A DNA stretch of 64,000 nucleotides from Georgenia sp. TF02-10 (GTDB taxonomy: Bacteria > Actinomycetota > Actinomycetes > Actinomycetales > Actinomycetaceae). The DNA is taken from positions 3,472,001-3,536,000 of the forward strand of contig NZ_CP094289.1 in assembly GCF_022759505.1 (NCBI RefSeq). The letters run 5' to 3'. Below the pieces are notes generated by a model. It searched no databases and was not told where the DNA came from. It saw only the letters and a program-made list of their open reading frames with translations. A program made the position numbers and the translations under genes. Numbering within the stretch: position 1 is the stretch's first letter; the number at the start of each line of letters is the position of its first letter. Positions 36,909 through 45,541 of the stretch are shown here, in pieces.

Positions 36909-37972
36909 GGCGCGCGGCCCGGGCAGGGGTGGGGCTGCCGGCAGGGCGCGTCGGCGTGACACGGCCGGCCGCCCCTGCCGGCTGGGCCGTGGCTGCGGGC
37001 GTACCGGAGGCTGCCGCCGGGGACGGCGTGCGGCGGCCGGCCCGACCTGGTCCCGCCCCGGTCCCGGGGCCGCGGGAGCTGCGGTGGGGCGACGTGCACG
37101 TGCGGGTCGAGCAGCTGGCCGGGGCCGACGCCCGCCGGGTGTTCGTCCTGGTCCACGGGGCGGGACTGTCGGCGCGGTACTTCCGGCGCGTCGCCGCACG
37201 CCTGCGCTCCGCCGGGGACGTCCTCCTCCTCGACCTGCCCGGAGCGCCGGGGCTGCCCGCTCCGCGGCGCCCGCTGTCGGTGGCCGGGCAGGCCGCCGTC
37301 GTCCACCGGGCGGTGCGGGCGTCCGGCGGCGGGGAGGTGGTCCTCGTGGGGCAGTCCATGGGTGCCCAGGTGGTCGTGGAGATGATGGCGCGCTGGCCGG
37401 GCTCCTACCGGGCGGGGGTGCTGGTGGGGCCGCCTGTCAACGCGGCCGAGCGCACGCTGCCCCGGCAGGTGCTGCGCTACCTCCAGACGGCGCTCCACGA
37501 GCCCGCCCGGATGTGGCAGGTGGCCGTCACCGACTACGCCCGCACCACGCCGCGGTGGCTGCTGGGCATGGTCACCGCGATGCTCGCCTACCCCATCGAG
37601 GCGCGCGTCGCCGGGATGGCCGCCGGTGCGGACCTGGTGCTGCTGCGTGGGGCGGCGGACCGGCTGGTCCCGGCGCCCTGGGTGGACGAGCTGGTGTCCC
37701 GGTCGGCCGCGCGGGCCGAGGCACGGACCGTGCCGGACGGCGCGCACACCCTGCTGCTGGACCACCCCGGCGCGGTCGTGGCCGCCGCGGCGGGCCTGGC
37801 CCGCGGGCTGCCGGCCGCGGTCGGCGACGCCCGCGGGGTGCCCGCCGTGGTGGGCAACGACGATGCCGCAGCGGCGGACCTCGCCCACGGGGTACCTGCC
37901 GCGGCCGGCAACGACGACGGCGACGCGGCCGCGCCACCCCGCGGCAGGTCCGCGGCCGGTCGGCTGCCATGA
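36905..37972 (+). CDS. alpha/beta hydrolase
   Basis: The 355-residue protein has the oxyanion-hole segment VLVHGAGLS, the nucleophile elbow LVGQSMGAQ (Ser), and later Asp (LRGAADRLVP) and His (VPDGAHTLLLDHPG). This is a complete catalytic triad. The last 60 residues are low-complexity Ala/Gly/Asp repeats (VPAVVGNDD and VPAAAGNDD). The GTG at 36905 overlaps the adenosine deaminase stop; a GTG at 36956 is a shorter option. The substrate is unknown. Confidence 0.8.
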   Translation: MRRAARAGVGLPAGRVGVTRPAAPAGWAVAAGVPEAAAGDGVRRPARPGPAPVPGPRELRWGDVHVRVEQLAGADARRVFVLVHGAGLSARYFRRVAARLRSAGDVLLLDLPGAPGLPAPRRPLSVAGQAAVVHRAVRASGGGEVVLVGQSMGAQVVVEMMARWPGSYRAGVLVGPPVNAAERTLPRQVLRYLQTALHEPARMWQVAVTDYARTTPRWLLGMVTAMLAYPIEARVAGMAAGADLVLLRGAADRLVPAPWVDELVSRSAARAEARTVPDGAHTLLLDHPGAVVAAAAGLARGLPAAVGDARGVPAVVGNDDAAAADLAHGVPAAAGNDDGDAAAPPRGRSAAGRLP

Positions 37973-38775
37973 CGGGCCGGGGCGGTGCTGGCCGCCGCCG
38001 GGCCGCACGGTGGCAGCCGGCCCGCCGGTGGCTGGCGGGGGCCCGGCCCCGGACATGGGCGGCGGACTACGCGTGGGCGGCGCGCCGGCTGGCCGGGGCC
38101 ACCGCGGAGGACCTGCGCGCCCGGGCGGCCGGCCGGCGGGGGCTGCCCGGCGCGGCCGGCGCCGACCTCGCGCCCGGCGAGGAGGCGGGACGGCTCGCCG
38201 CCGGCCCGCGGGCGCCGGTCCTGCTCCTGCCCGGGATCTACGAGAGCTGGCGGTTCCTGTCCCCGCTGGCCGAGCATCTGCAGGCCGCCGGGCACGAAGT
38301 GCACGTCGTCGACGCTCTCGGGCTGAACCGGCGCGACGCGGCGGAGGGGGCCCGCCGCGCGGGGGCGTACCTGGCCGCGCGGGACCTGCGCGGCGTGGTG
38401 CTCGTGGCGCACTCCAAGGGCGGCCTGGTCGGCAGGGCCCTGATGCTCTCCCCCGACGGAGCCCGGGTGCGGGGCCTGGTGGCGGTGGCCACCCCGTGGC
38501 GCGGTTCGCCGTGGGCGTGGCTCTTCCCGCCGTTCACCGCCCTGGGGCACCTGGCCCCGACCGCCCGCGACATCCGGGCGGCCGGCCGCCGCCGTGAGGT
38601 GGACGCCCGGATCGTCTCTCTCTCCCCCGCCTGGGACCCGCACGTCCCGGGCGGGTCGCACCTGCCCGGCGCCCGGAACGTCGACCTCGCCGCCGCCGGG
38701 CACTTCCTGCCGCTGGCCGACCCAGTGGTCCTCGCAGAGATCACGACGGCGGTCGCCGAGCTCTCTGGCCGCTGA
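37969..38775 (+). CDS. alpha/beta hydrolase (lipase-like)
   Basis: The 268-residue product starts ATG overlapping the previous stop (ATGA), so the pair is translationally coupled. VLLLPGIYESWRFL looks like an oxyanion-hole region, VLVAHSKGGLVGRAL is the GxSxG-type elbow (AHSKGG), and AGHFLPLADP provides the His. The fold resembles triacylglycerol-lipase or PGAP1-like hydrolases. The N terminus is Arg-rich and lacks a signal peptide. Confidence 0.8.
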   Translation: MTGRGGAGRRRAARWQPARRWLAGARPRTWAADYAWAARRLAGATAEDLRARAAGRRGLPGAAGADLAPGEEAGRLAAGPRAPVLLLPGIYESWRFLSPLAEHLQAAGHEVHVVDALGLNRRDAAEGARRAGAYLAARDLRGVVLVAHSKGGLVGRALMLSPDGARVRGLVAVATPWRGSPWAWLFPPFTALGHLAPTARDIRAAGRRREVDARIVSLSPAWDPHVPGGSHLPGARNVDLAAAGHFLPLADPVVLAEITTAVAELSGR

Positions 38776-39047
38776 GCGGTCTATGAGGGTGAGGTCAAGA
38801 GGAGGGTTTCCTGGTCAGGTGCTTGACCTGAGGACCTGTGTTCCGGCATTGACGCCCAGCCGGAGCCCGCCATGCTCAGTAGCACCTCCAGGTGGTCCCA
38901 TGCTTATGGCAACGAGGTGGTCCCATCACCCCGGCAAGTGATAGTGGGATGCCGGCGCACGGTCCCGGCGGGCGCAAGGTGGCAGTGCGCGAGGTCCGGA
39001 GGCGCGCCCGGCGCCCGGGCACCTGCTCCAACCGGCGACCTCAGCTC

Positions 39048-39164
39048 GAACTAGCGAACTGCGCCGCCGAGCAGTGCCCAGTTCGCCAGTCCGAGCCGAG
39101 TTCGCTAGTCAGAGCTAGCGAACTCGGCGCACAACCTTGACCTCGGCACGAACTAGCGATCTCG
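39048..39164. repeat. array of five CTAGCGAACT-type sites
   Basis: GAACTAGCGAACT occurs at 39048, GAGCTAGCGAACTC at 39112 and GAACTAGCGATCTCG at 39150 in one orientation. AGTTCGCCAGT (39080) and GAGTTCGCTAGTC (39098) are in the other. The third and fourth sites form a perfect 14-bp inverted repeat (39095-39108 with 39115-39128). This could be an operator cluster, a replication or integration site, or a structured repeat. Confidence 0.75.
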
Positions 39165-39172
39165 CGGCTGTC

Positions 39173-39241
39173 CATGGCCATGGCAAGGTCCCCGCTGGTG
39201 GCCAGGTGAGGTCTCCGATGGTGGCCAGGTAGAAGTCCCCA
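39173..39241. repeat. three iterations of a 23-bp unit, possible IS21-type end relic
   Basis: TGGTGGCCAGGTGAGGTCTCC (less its first base, 39197 on) and TGGTGGCCAGGTAGAAGTCC (39219 on) are 23 bases apart. A weaker copy, ATGGCAAGGTCCCC, precedes them. Multiple short terminal repeats of this kind are typical of IS21-family ends; no transposase remains nearby. Confidence 0.35.
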
Positions 39242-39382
39242 CCCTCTGCTCGTGTCGTCATGTGAGCTTGGGGCCCTGAGCGGTGACGTGGCGGTGTCAG
39301 CCAGTCACCGACCACCGCTCCGGGAGTCCCCATTGAACGGCGGCGGCGCCCACCCGCGCGGCTGCCGCGGCGTGCCGCGGCG

Positions 39383-40576
39383 TCAGAGGTCGACGCCGAC
39401 CAGCACCGGCTCGGGGACGAGGGTGATGCCGAACCGGTCCCGGACGCCGTCGCGAACGGTGCGGGCGAGGGCGAGGAGGTCGGCGGCGGCGGCACCCCCG
39501 CGGTTGGTCACTGCCAGGACGTGCTTGGTGGACAGGGCGGCCGGCCCCGGGGCGCCGAAGCCCTTGGCGAACCCGGCCCGGGAGATCAGCCAAGCGGCGG
39601 AGGTCTTGACCAGGCCGGGCACGGTGGGCGCCGCCGCCCCGATCTGGGCAACGCGGGTGTGGTCGGTGACCGGGAACCGGGGAGCGTCGGCGGGCAGGGC
39701 TGCGTCGGCCTGGGCGGTGGTGAGCACCGGGTTGGTGAAGAAGGAGCCGGCGGACCAGGTGTCGTGGTCGGCCGGGTCGAGGACCATGCCCTTGCCCCGG
39801 CGCAGCGCGAGGACGGCGGCGCGGACCTCGGCGGCGGGCACCCGGGCGCCGACCTCGACGCCCAGGGTCCGGGCCAGCTCGGCGTAGCGCACCGGCGCGG
39901 ACAGCGTGGCCAGCCGGAGCTGGAAGCTCACCGCCAGGACCACGTACCGGCCGGTCGGGCCCCAGGTGCGGCCGCCGCCGTCGGCCGGGTCGGTGAGCGA
40001 GCGCTTGAGGATGCTGGTGCGGTAGCCCAGGCGGAGCTCGCCGACGGCGAGCATCCGGCTGCGCCGCTCGAGCCGGTCCCACACCCGCACCGCGGAGAGG
40101 GTCTCGGCGACCTCCTGGCCGTAGGCGCCGACGTTCTGCACCGGGGTGGCGCCGGTGGAGCCGGGGATCCCGGCGAGCGCCTCCACGCCCATCCAGCCCT
40201 CGGCGACGGCGGTGGTCACCACGTCCTCCCACGGCTGGCCGGCGGGGACGGTGAGGCTGGCGCCCGCGCAGGAGGAGTCGGCGACGGCGTCCAGGCCGCG
40301 GCGGGCGTCCCGGACGACGACCCCGGGGAAGCCGGCGTCGGCGACCAGGAGGTTCGACCCGCCGCCGAGCACGAGCAGCGGGGTGCCGGCGTCGTCCGCG
40401 GCGCGCACCGCCTCGATCAGCTCGGCCTCGGTGCCGGCCTCGACGTAGGTGCCGGCCGGCCCGCCCACCCGCAGGGTGGTCAGCGCGGCGAGGGCGAGCG
40501 CGGCGCCGTCGGGTGCGGGGGCGCCGTCGCCACGCTCGTGCGCGGGCGCGGCGGCGGCGGTGGGTGGGGTGGACAC
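39383..40576 (-). CDS. murB: UDP-N-acetylenolpyruvoylglucosamine reductase
   Basis: MurB reduces UDP-GlcNAc-enolpyruvate to UDP-MurNAc with FAD and NADPH in peptidoglycan synthesis. The 397 residues have LVLGGGSNLLVAD and the FAD-binding GIPGSTGATPVQNVGAYGQE. SAGSFFTNPV holds the catalytic Ser, and LVPEPVLVGV near the C terminus holds the Glu. The last third is the substrate domain (KTSAAWLISRAGF). A 30-residue Ala-rich N-terminal lead precedes TTLRVGGPA. The start is GTG. Confidence 0.95.
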   Translation of the reverse strand: MSTPPTAAAAPAHERGDGAPAPDGAALALAALTTLRVGGPAGTYVEAGTEAELIEAVRAADDAGTPLLVLGGGSNLLVADAGFPGVVVRDARRGLDAVADSSCAGASLTVPAGQPWEDVVTTAVAEGWMGVEALAGIPGSTGATPVQNVGAYGQEVAETLSAVRVWDRLERRSRMLAVGELRLGYRTSILKRSLTDPADGGGRTWGPTGRYVVLAVSFQLRLATLSAPVRYAELARTLGVEVGARVPAAEVRAAVLALRRGKGMVLDPADHDTWSAGSFFTNPVLTTAQADAALPADAPRFPVTDHTRVAQIGAAAPTVPGLVKTSAAWLISRAGFAKGFGAPGPAALSTKHVLAVTNRGGAAAADLLALARTVRDGVRDRFGITLVPEPVLVGVDL

Positions 40577-40585
40577 CGGACCAGG

Positions 40586-41848
40586 CTACGACCGGCGCCG
40601 GGCACCGGCCCGTCCCGGCGCCTGCCCGCCCGCCCCCAGCGGCCGGGCGGCCGGGACGAGCAGCAGGCTGAGGACGAGCGGGACGACGATGGCCAGCAGG
40701 GCGTGGCGGTAGCCGACGTGCTCGGCGAGCAGGCCGAGCAGCGGCGGCCCGGCGAGGAACGCCGTGTAGCCGATGGAGGACACCACTGACACCCGGGCGG
40801 CGGCCCGGAGCGGGTCGTCCGAGGCGGCCGACATCCCGACCGGGAAGCCGAGCGCGGCGCCCAGCCCCCACAGCCCGGCCCCGACGAGGGCGAGCCACAG
40901 GTTCGGGGCGAGCCCGAAGAGGAGGAGCCCGCCGAGGGCCAGCGCGCTGCACAGCCGCAGCACCACGACCCGCCCGTAGCGCTCGAGCAGCCCGGTGCCG
41001 AGCAGCCGCATCACGGTCATGGTGGTGACGAAGAGCCCGAACGCGGCGGCCCCGACGGCGTCCGTCTGCTCGAAGCCGTCCACGACGGCGAGGGCGAGCC
41101 AGTCGTTGGCGGCGCCCTCGGTCAGCGCGGCGGCGAGGACGACCAGCCCGATGAGCAGGGTGCGGCCCTCGCCCCAGGCGGACAGGGCGGTGCGCAGCCC
41201 GTGCCGGCGGCCCTCGCCGGCCGGCGCCTGCCCACCGGGCAGGAACCCGCGGACGCCGAGCAGCACCCCGACCAGGATCAGCGCCAGCATGGCGAGCAGG
41301 TGCGCGGTGACCGAGACTCCGCCGTACGCGGCGACGGCGCCCACGCCCGCGCCGAGGACCGTGCCGAGGGAGAACCCGGCGTGGAAGCGGGGCATGATCG
41401 CCCGGCCGAGGGCCTGCTCCACGACCGTGCCCTGCAGGTTCATCGCCACGTCCCAGGCGGCGATGCCGATCTGCGCCAGGAACAGGGCGGGGGCCAGCAG
41501 GGCCACCTGCCCGGTGCCGACGGCGACGGCGACCACGGCGAAGGCGGTGACGTTCAGCACAGCCGCGGCCACCACGGTGCGGGCGGTGCCCAGGCGCTGG
41601 ACGACGGCGCCGGTCAGCGGCAGGGCGATGACCGAGCCCAGGGAGCCGACGAGCAGCAGCACCCCGAGCCGGGCCGGGCTCAGGCCGAGGGCGTCGCGCA
41701 CGGCCGGCAGGCGGGAGACCCAGCTGGCGAAGACGAGGCCGTTGAGGACGAAGATGGCGAACGTCGCCCAGGCCGCCCGGTCGGCGGCGCGCCGGTCGGG
41801 CACGGCCGGGCCGGGCGCCGTCGGCCGGCGCGGTGCGTCCCCGGTCAT
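40586..41848 (-). CDS. MFS transporter
   Basis: A 420-residue major facilitator with about twelve predicted helices (WATFAIFVLNGLVFASWVSR is the first). LTGAVVQRLGTARTVVAAAV corresponds to the helix 2-3 loop. It resembles the FucP/YbjJ-like branch of uncharacterised exporters. Its ATG overlaps the hadB stop (ATGA), and murB follows nine bases downstream, so it may share the hadA-hadB transcript. Substrate unknown. Confidence 0.85.
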   Translation of the reverse strand: MTGDAPRRPTAPGPAVPDRRAADRAAWATFAIFVLNGLVFASWVSRLPAVRDALGLSPARLGVLLLVGSLGSVIALPLTGAVVQRLGTARTVVAAAVLNVTAFAVVAVAVGTGQVALLAPALFLAQIGIAAWDVAMNLQGTVVEQALGRAIMPRFHAGFSLGTVLGAGVGAVAAYGGVSVTAHLLAMLALILVGVLLGVRGFLPGGQAPAGEGRRHGLRTALSAWGEGRTLLIGLVVLAAALTEGAANDWLALAVVDGFEQTDAVGAAAFGLFVTTMTVMRLLGTGLLERYGRVVVLRLCSALALGGLLLFGLAPNLWLALVGAGLWGLGAALGFPVGMSAASDDPLRAAARVSVVSSIGYTAFLAGPPLLGLLAEHVGYRHALLAIVVPLVLSLLLVPAARPLGAGGQAPGRAGARRRS

Positions 41849-42279
41849 GCCAGCCGCACCAGGGCGCGTGCCTTGGTCAGCACGGCGACGCCGGCGCAGG
41901 TGACCGTCAGGTCCACCCGCACCGACCCGGCGCCGACGTCCACGCTGCCGACGGTGCCGACCACCTCGACTGCGGCCGCGCCGGGGTCGGGGACCACCAC
42001 CGGCCGGGCGAACCGGGCGCCGAGGTCCAGCACGGCGCCCGGGTCGCCGGCCCAGGCCTCCACCGCGGCCCCGGCCAGGCCCAGGGTGGCCATGCCGTGG
42101 GCGATGACGCCGGGCAGGCCGGCGTCGTGGGCGGCGCGGTCGTTGTAGTGGATGGGGTTGAAGTCCCCGCTGGCGCCGGCGTAGCGGACCAGCCGGTCGC
42201 GGTCGACGTCGTAGCCGCGGCGGAACAGCTCCTGGCCGACCTCCAGGTCGGCGAGCACGGGGCGGACGGGCGCGCTCAT
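41845..42279 (-). CDS. hadB: MaoC-family dehydratase, HadB-like
   Basis: A 144-residue single hot-dog domain. YAGASGDFNPIHYNDRAAH followed by GVIAHGMATLG is the (R)-specific hydratase motif with catalytic Asp39 and His44. In actinobacteria this protein pairs with HadA to form a 3-hydroxyacyl-ACP dehydratase of fatty-acid elongation. The ATG overlaps the hadA stop by four bases, supporting complex formation. Mycobacterial hadABC lies beside rpmG and secE; here rpmG is adjacent but secE is 17 kb away. Confidence 0.85.
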   Translation of the reverse strand: MSAPVRPVLADLEVGQELFRRGYDVDRDRLVRYAGASGDFNPIHYNDRAAHDAGLPGVIAHGMATLGLAGAAVEAWAGDPGAVLDLGARFARPVVVPDPGAAAVEVVGTVGSVDVGAGSVRVDLTVTCAGVAVLTKARALVRLA

Positions 42280-42764
42280 CCGTCGGCCTCCGGCATGTCG
42301 CCCTCCCGGACGGCGAGGGTGGAGACCACGGTGGACACCGGCGCGTCCGCCTCGTCGGCGATCTCGGCGCGGGTGGTGACCAGGGTCAGCGCGCCGCGGC
42401 GGAGGATCTTGTCCACGTGCACGGTGGTGCGCAGCCGGTCCCCGGCCACGATCGGCCGGTGGTGGGTCAGCCGCTCCTCGGCGTGCACGACGCGGGCGAA
42501 GTCGATGCCGGACTCCGGGGAGGCCACGTAGGCCTGCTCCGCCCGCTGGGCCAGCACGACGGCGAAGGTGGGCGGGGCGACGACGTCGCCGTGGCCCAGC
42601 GCCCAGGCGGCGTCGGGGTCGGTGTGCGCGGGGTGGTCGGCGCCGGTCGCGGCGGCGAGCTCGGCGATCTTGGCCCGGGAGACCTCGTAGGTCTCGGTGG
42701 GGGCATAAGAACGCCCCACGAGCGTCGGGTCGACGCCGGTGGGGCGGGGGCTGGGTTCGGGCAC
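42276..42764 (-). CDS. hadA: MaoC N-terminal-type dehydratase, HadA-like
   Basis: A 162-residue FAS1-like hot-dog protein (the UPF0336 type) with VGRSYAPTETYEVSRAKIAE, ADHPAHTDPDAA and VVAPPTFAVVLAQRA. It lacks the hydratase Asp/His motif, as HadA does, and should bind substrate next to HadB. The start is GTG. It is first of hadA-hadB-MFS-murB on the minus strand, 33 bases after rpmG. Confidence 0.85.
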   Translation of the reverse strand: MPEPSPRPTGVDPTLVGRSYAPTETYEVSRAKIAELAAATGADHPAHTDPDAAWALGHGDVVAPPTFAVVLAQRAEQAYVASPESGIDFARVVHAEERLTHHRPIVAGDRLRTTVHVDKILRRGALTLVTTRAEIADEADAPVSTVVSTLAVREGDMPEADG

Positions 42765-42797
42765 GTCTCTCAGGGTAGAGGAGGCGGCCCGGGGGCC

Positions 42798-42965
42798 TCA
42801 GCGGGTCTCGCGGTGCGCGGTCTTGGCGTTGCAGCGCGGGCAGTACTTCTGCAGCTCGAGCCGGTCGGGGTTGTTCCGGCGGTTCTTCTTGGTGATGTAG
42901 TTGCGCTCCTTGCACACCTCGCAGGCGAGGGTGATCTTGGGGCGGACATCGGTGGACTTGGCCAC
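42798..42965 (-). CDS. rpmG: 50S ribosomal protein L33
   Basis: A 55-residue ribosomal protein starting GTG ([20 protein letters not shown]). Both Cys pairs are present (CEVC and CPRC), so this is the zinc-ribbon C+ form of L33. It ends KTAHRETR. It lies upstream of hadA, as in mycobacteria, and downstream of tRNA-Met, with which it may be co-transcribed. Confidence 0.95.
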   Translation of the reverse strand: MAKSTDVRPKITLACEVCKERNYITKKNRRNNPDRLELQKYCPRCNAKTAHRETR

Positions 42966-43034
42966 GTCGGTTCCTCACGTTCGGGTCGGTTCGGCACGTT
43001 CGGCGCGGCCGTGCGGCCGCGGGGGTCGGGCCGG

Positions 43035-43108
43035 TAGCGGGGGCGGGGCTCGAACCCGCGACCTCACGATTATGAGTCGTGCGCTCTCACCAGCTGAGCT
43101 ACCCCGCC
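43035..43108 (-). tRNA. tRNA-Met (CAT)
   Basis: The minus strand reads GGCGGGGTAGCTCAGCTGG with anticodon arm CGACTCATAATCG (anticodon CAT) and T arm GCGGGTTCGAGCCCCGC. It has a G1-U72 wobble pair rather than the unpaired end of an initiator, so it is the elongator type. CCA is not fully encoded. Confidence 0.92.
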
Positions 43109-43149
43109 GCGTCGCCCGCGCGCAGCCGCACGGGCGGCACGCAAGCCAG

Positions 43150-43222
43150 AGCCCCGAAAGGGAATCGAACCCTTGACCTTCTCCTTACCATGGAGACGCT
43201 CTGCCGACTGAGCTATCGGGGC
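43150..43222 (-). tRNA. tRNA-Thr (GGT)
   Basis: The minus strand reads GCCCCGATAGCTCAGTCGGC with anticodon arm TCTCCATGGTAAGGAGA, anticodon GGT. The acceptor stem GCCCCGA/TCGGGGC and T loop TTCGATT are intact. It lies about 40 bases upstream of tRNA-Met; the two are probably co-transcribed. Confidence 0.94.
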
Positions 43223-43503
43223 AGCGCGAACGAGCGTACACGGGGCCGGGTGGGTTCACGAAATCTCCCAGAGCGTAGCCGCGGTGAGCCCACTCACAGG
43301 GGGCGTGGCGCGCGTGGCGGCGGTGGGCCCGCCGGCGAGGCCCTCGCCCGGCGGTCGCGTCGAGCTTCCGCCGGCCCGACCGATGCCGGTCGGCCCGCCC
43401 CCTCCCAGGCCTCGTCCCGCCGTCGGGCACCGGGGACCTCGTCTCCCCCGCCCGGCGCCGGGGACGACGGCGGCCCATCACCTGGAGGTGAGGGGCCGGT
43501 CGG

Positions 43504-43585
43504 TGGCGGGTGAGGGATTCGAACCCCCGAAGCATTCCGCGGCTGATTTACAGTCAGCTCCCTTTGGCCGCTCGGGCAACCCGCC
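43504..43585 (-). tRNA. tRNA-Tyr (GTA)
   Basis: A class II tRNA with a long variable arm. The minus strand reads GGCGGGTTGCCCGAGCGG, with anticodon arm CTGACTGTAAATCAG (anticodon GTA) and T arm GGGGGTTCGAATCCCTC. The acceptor stem is GGCGGGT/ACCCGCC. It lies about 280 bases upstream of tRNA-Thr; that spacer shows no gene. Confidence 0.94.
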
Positions 43586-43879
43586 GTGCGCAGGCAAGGA
43601 TAGCAACCCCGCGGTGGGCGGCCGGACCACGGGGCACGCTGCCGCCACTGGCGGCGCGGCGATGCTGGTCACAGTCGCCGCCGGGCCCGCCGAGCCGCTC
43701 GGTACCGGCCGCGCCGCGCGGCCTACCCCCGGAGGCGGCGCCGCTGGGCCGGCTCCGCAACGTGGCGCCGCGGGGCCCGCTCCCCAACGTGGCGCCGCAG
43801 GGCCGGCGCCGCGAGGTGCCCGACCGCCCGCCGCTCGGCCATGATGGGGCAGGACCGAACGCAGACGCAGGGAGCGACC

Positions 43880-44377
43880 ATGGCCGACTCGTCCTTCGAC
43901 ATCGTGAGCAAGGTGGACCGCCAGGAGGTGGACAACGCCGTCAACCAGGCCGCCAAGGAGATCGCCCAGCGGTACGACTTCAAGAACGTGGGCGCCTCGG
44001 TGCAGCTCGCCGGCGACACCGTCACCATGACGGCGAACTCCGCGGAGCGCGTCAAGGCCGTGCTCGACGTGCTCCAGACCAAGCTCATCCGCCGCGGCGT
44101 CTCGCTCAAGGCCCTCGACCTCGGCGACGGCGAACCGAAGCAGTCCGGCAAGGAGTACCGGCTGGTCGGAACCCTGAAGGAGGGGCTGGACCAGGAGAAC
44201 GCCAAGAAGATCACCAAGCTCATCCGCGACCAGGGCCCCAAGGGCGTTAAGGCGCAGATCACCGGGGACGAGGTCCGGGTCACCTCCAAGAGCCGGGACG
44301 ACCTCCAGGCGGTCATCACCCTGCTCAAGGGCGCGGACAACATCGACGCCGCCCTCCAGTTCACCAACTACCGCTGA
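43880..44377 (+). CDS. yajQ: YajQ family nucleotide-binding protein
   Basis: YajQ proteins bind nucleotides, including cyclic-di-GMP in some species, and RNA. The 165 residues start [19 protein letters not shown] and include [38 protein letters not shown] and the C-terminal [18 protein letters not shown]. The full two-domain length is present. The ATG at 43880 has GGAG upstream; the frame begins 39 bases earlier but lacks family similarity. A decayed copy of its last third occurs 7 kb downstream. Confidence 0.93.
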   Translation: MADSSFDIVSKVDRQEVDNAVNQAAKEIAQRYDFKNVGASVQLAGDTVTMTANSAERVKAVLDVLQTKLIRRGVSLKALDLGDGEPKQSGKEYRLVGTLKEGLDQENAKKITKLIRDQGPKGVKAQITGDEVRVTSKSRDDLQAVITLLKGADNIDAALQFTNYR

Positions 44378-44384
44378 CCTGGAA

Positions 44385-44412
44385 GCGCCCAGGCCAGCAG
44401 GGGCCTGGGCGC
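44385..44412 (+). terminator. yajQ terminator
   Basis: An 11-bp perfect stem, GCGCCCAGGCC (44385-44395) with GGCCTGGGCGC (44402-44412), closes an AGCAGG loop. It begins eight bases past the yajQ stop and is followed by TCTCGGT. Confidence 0.75.
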
Positions 44413-44487
44413 GTCTCGGTCCGCCGGGACCGCAGAACCGCCGCGCAGCTCCTGCCTGAGAATCGGCCGCTGCGGTGGGCATCGGGA

Positions 44488-45402
44488 TCAGGCGCCGGGC
44501 ACCTCGATGACGATCTTGCCGGTTGCGTGGCCGTTCTCGACGGCGCCGATGGCCTCGCCAGCGTCCTGCAGCGAGTACACGGCGCTGACGTGCGGGTCGA
44601 CGAGGTGGTACTCGATGACCGCGGTGATCTTCTCCATCGCCTCGGCCGTGCGGTGCAGGGCGGTGCCGCCGAGCTCGGTGGCGGTACCCGGGTCGGCGGC
44701 GGAGATAATCCTGGTGGGGTCGTCGACCAGGCCGGCGACCTCGCGCAGGGCGTCTCCGCCGACCAGGTCGAGGATCAGGTCCACCCCGCCCGGGGCGACC
44801 TGGCGGACGCGGTCGCTCACGCCGTCGCCGGAGGGCACGAAGGTGGCGCCGGTGGACTCGACGACCTCTCGCTTGGCCGGGCTGGCGACACCGATGGCGG
44901 TGAGCTGGTGGACCTTGCCGATCTGGGCGGCCATGAGACCGACGCCACCGCCGGCGCCGAGGATGAGCAGCCGCTGGCCGGGTTCGAGCTCGATCTGGTG
45001 GGTGCCGTCGTAGGCGGTGGCGGCCGCGACGGGAATGGTGGCTGCGTCGGTGAAGGAGATCTCCGCGGGCTTGGCCATCGCCTCGGCAGCGCGCACGAGG
45101 GTGTCCTCGGCGAATGCGCCGTACCCGGGGACGACCGGGCCGAGGATGGGCTCGCCCACGGCGAAGCCGTCCACCCCGTCGCCGACGACGGTGACGACGC
45201 CGGCGACCTCCTGCCCCATCGGGGCAGGCAACGGCGTCTGCTTGCCGTAGCGGCCCGAGCGGATCTTCCAGTCGACGGGGTTGACGCCGGCGGCGCGGAC
45301 CTGCACGGCCAGCTCGCCCGGTCCCGGCTCGGGGACGGGCCGGTCGATCAGTCGCTGCGTCTCGGGACCACCAAACGCGGTGAACACGTACACCTTGGAC
45401 AT
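44488..45402 (-). CDS. NADP-dependent quinone oxidoreductase-like protein (MDR superfamily)
   Basis: A 304-residue medium-chain reductase of the quinone oxidoreductase type. The N-terminal catalytic domain includes VNPVDWKIRSGRYG and PMGQEVAGVV. LILGAGGGVGLMAAQIGK is the NADPH-binding glycine motif. The structural zinc-binding Cys cluster of alcohol dehydrogenases is absent. Such enzymes reduce quinones or enones, often under redox stress. It is the first gene after yajQ in a block that looks acquired. Confidence 0.85.
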   Translation of the reverse strand: MSKVYVFTAFGGPETQRLIDRPVPEPGPGELAVQVRAAGVNPVDWKIRSGRYGKQTPLPAPMGQEVAGVVTVVGDGVDGFAVGEPILGPVVPGYGAFAEDTLVRAAEAMAKPAEISFTDAATIPVAAATAYDGTHQIELEPGQRLLILGAGGGVGLMAAQIGKVHQLTAIGVASPAKREVVESTGATFVPSGDGVSDRVRQVAPGGVDLILDLVGGDALREVAGLVDDPTRIISAADPGTATELGGTALHRTAEAMEKITAVIEYHLVDPHVSAVYSLQDAGEAIGAVENGHATGKIVIEVPGA

Positions 45403-45541
45403 CGGTTCGCTTCTTTCTTTCTGCGCGCAGCTGCGGTGAAGGTGCCGCTGTCGGCGGCGGAGGCCACGAAGGGTGAGGGCCTGGTTCCTCTGGCGGCTCC
45501 GACGGGGCCGGGGACGGCGGTGCCGTCCCCGACCCGCGGGG

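Larger units (their letters stand above)
38776..39382. other. gene-poor repeat-rich spacer before murB
   Basis: No convincing gene is seen in 600 bases. The base composition is less GC-rich than the surroundings. It holds two GGTGGTCCCAT repeats (38891 and 38916), a five-site CTAGCGAACT array (39048-39164) and three iterations of a CCAGGT..GTCCCC unit (39173-39241). It looks like a site of past mobile-element activity. Confidence 0.6.

Noticed and set aside
43223-43503. Short plus-strand frames between tRNA-Thr and tRNA-Tyr
   Set aside because: Pro/Arg-rich, no start signals, and they run into the tRNA-Tyr gene antisense.
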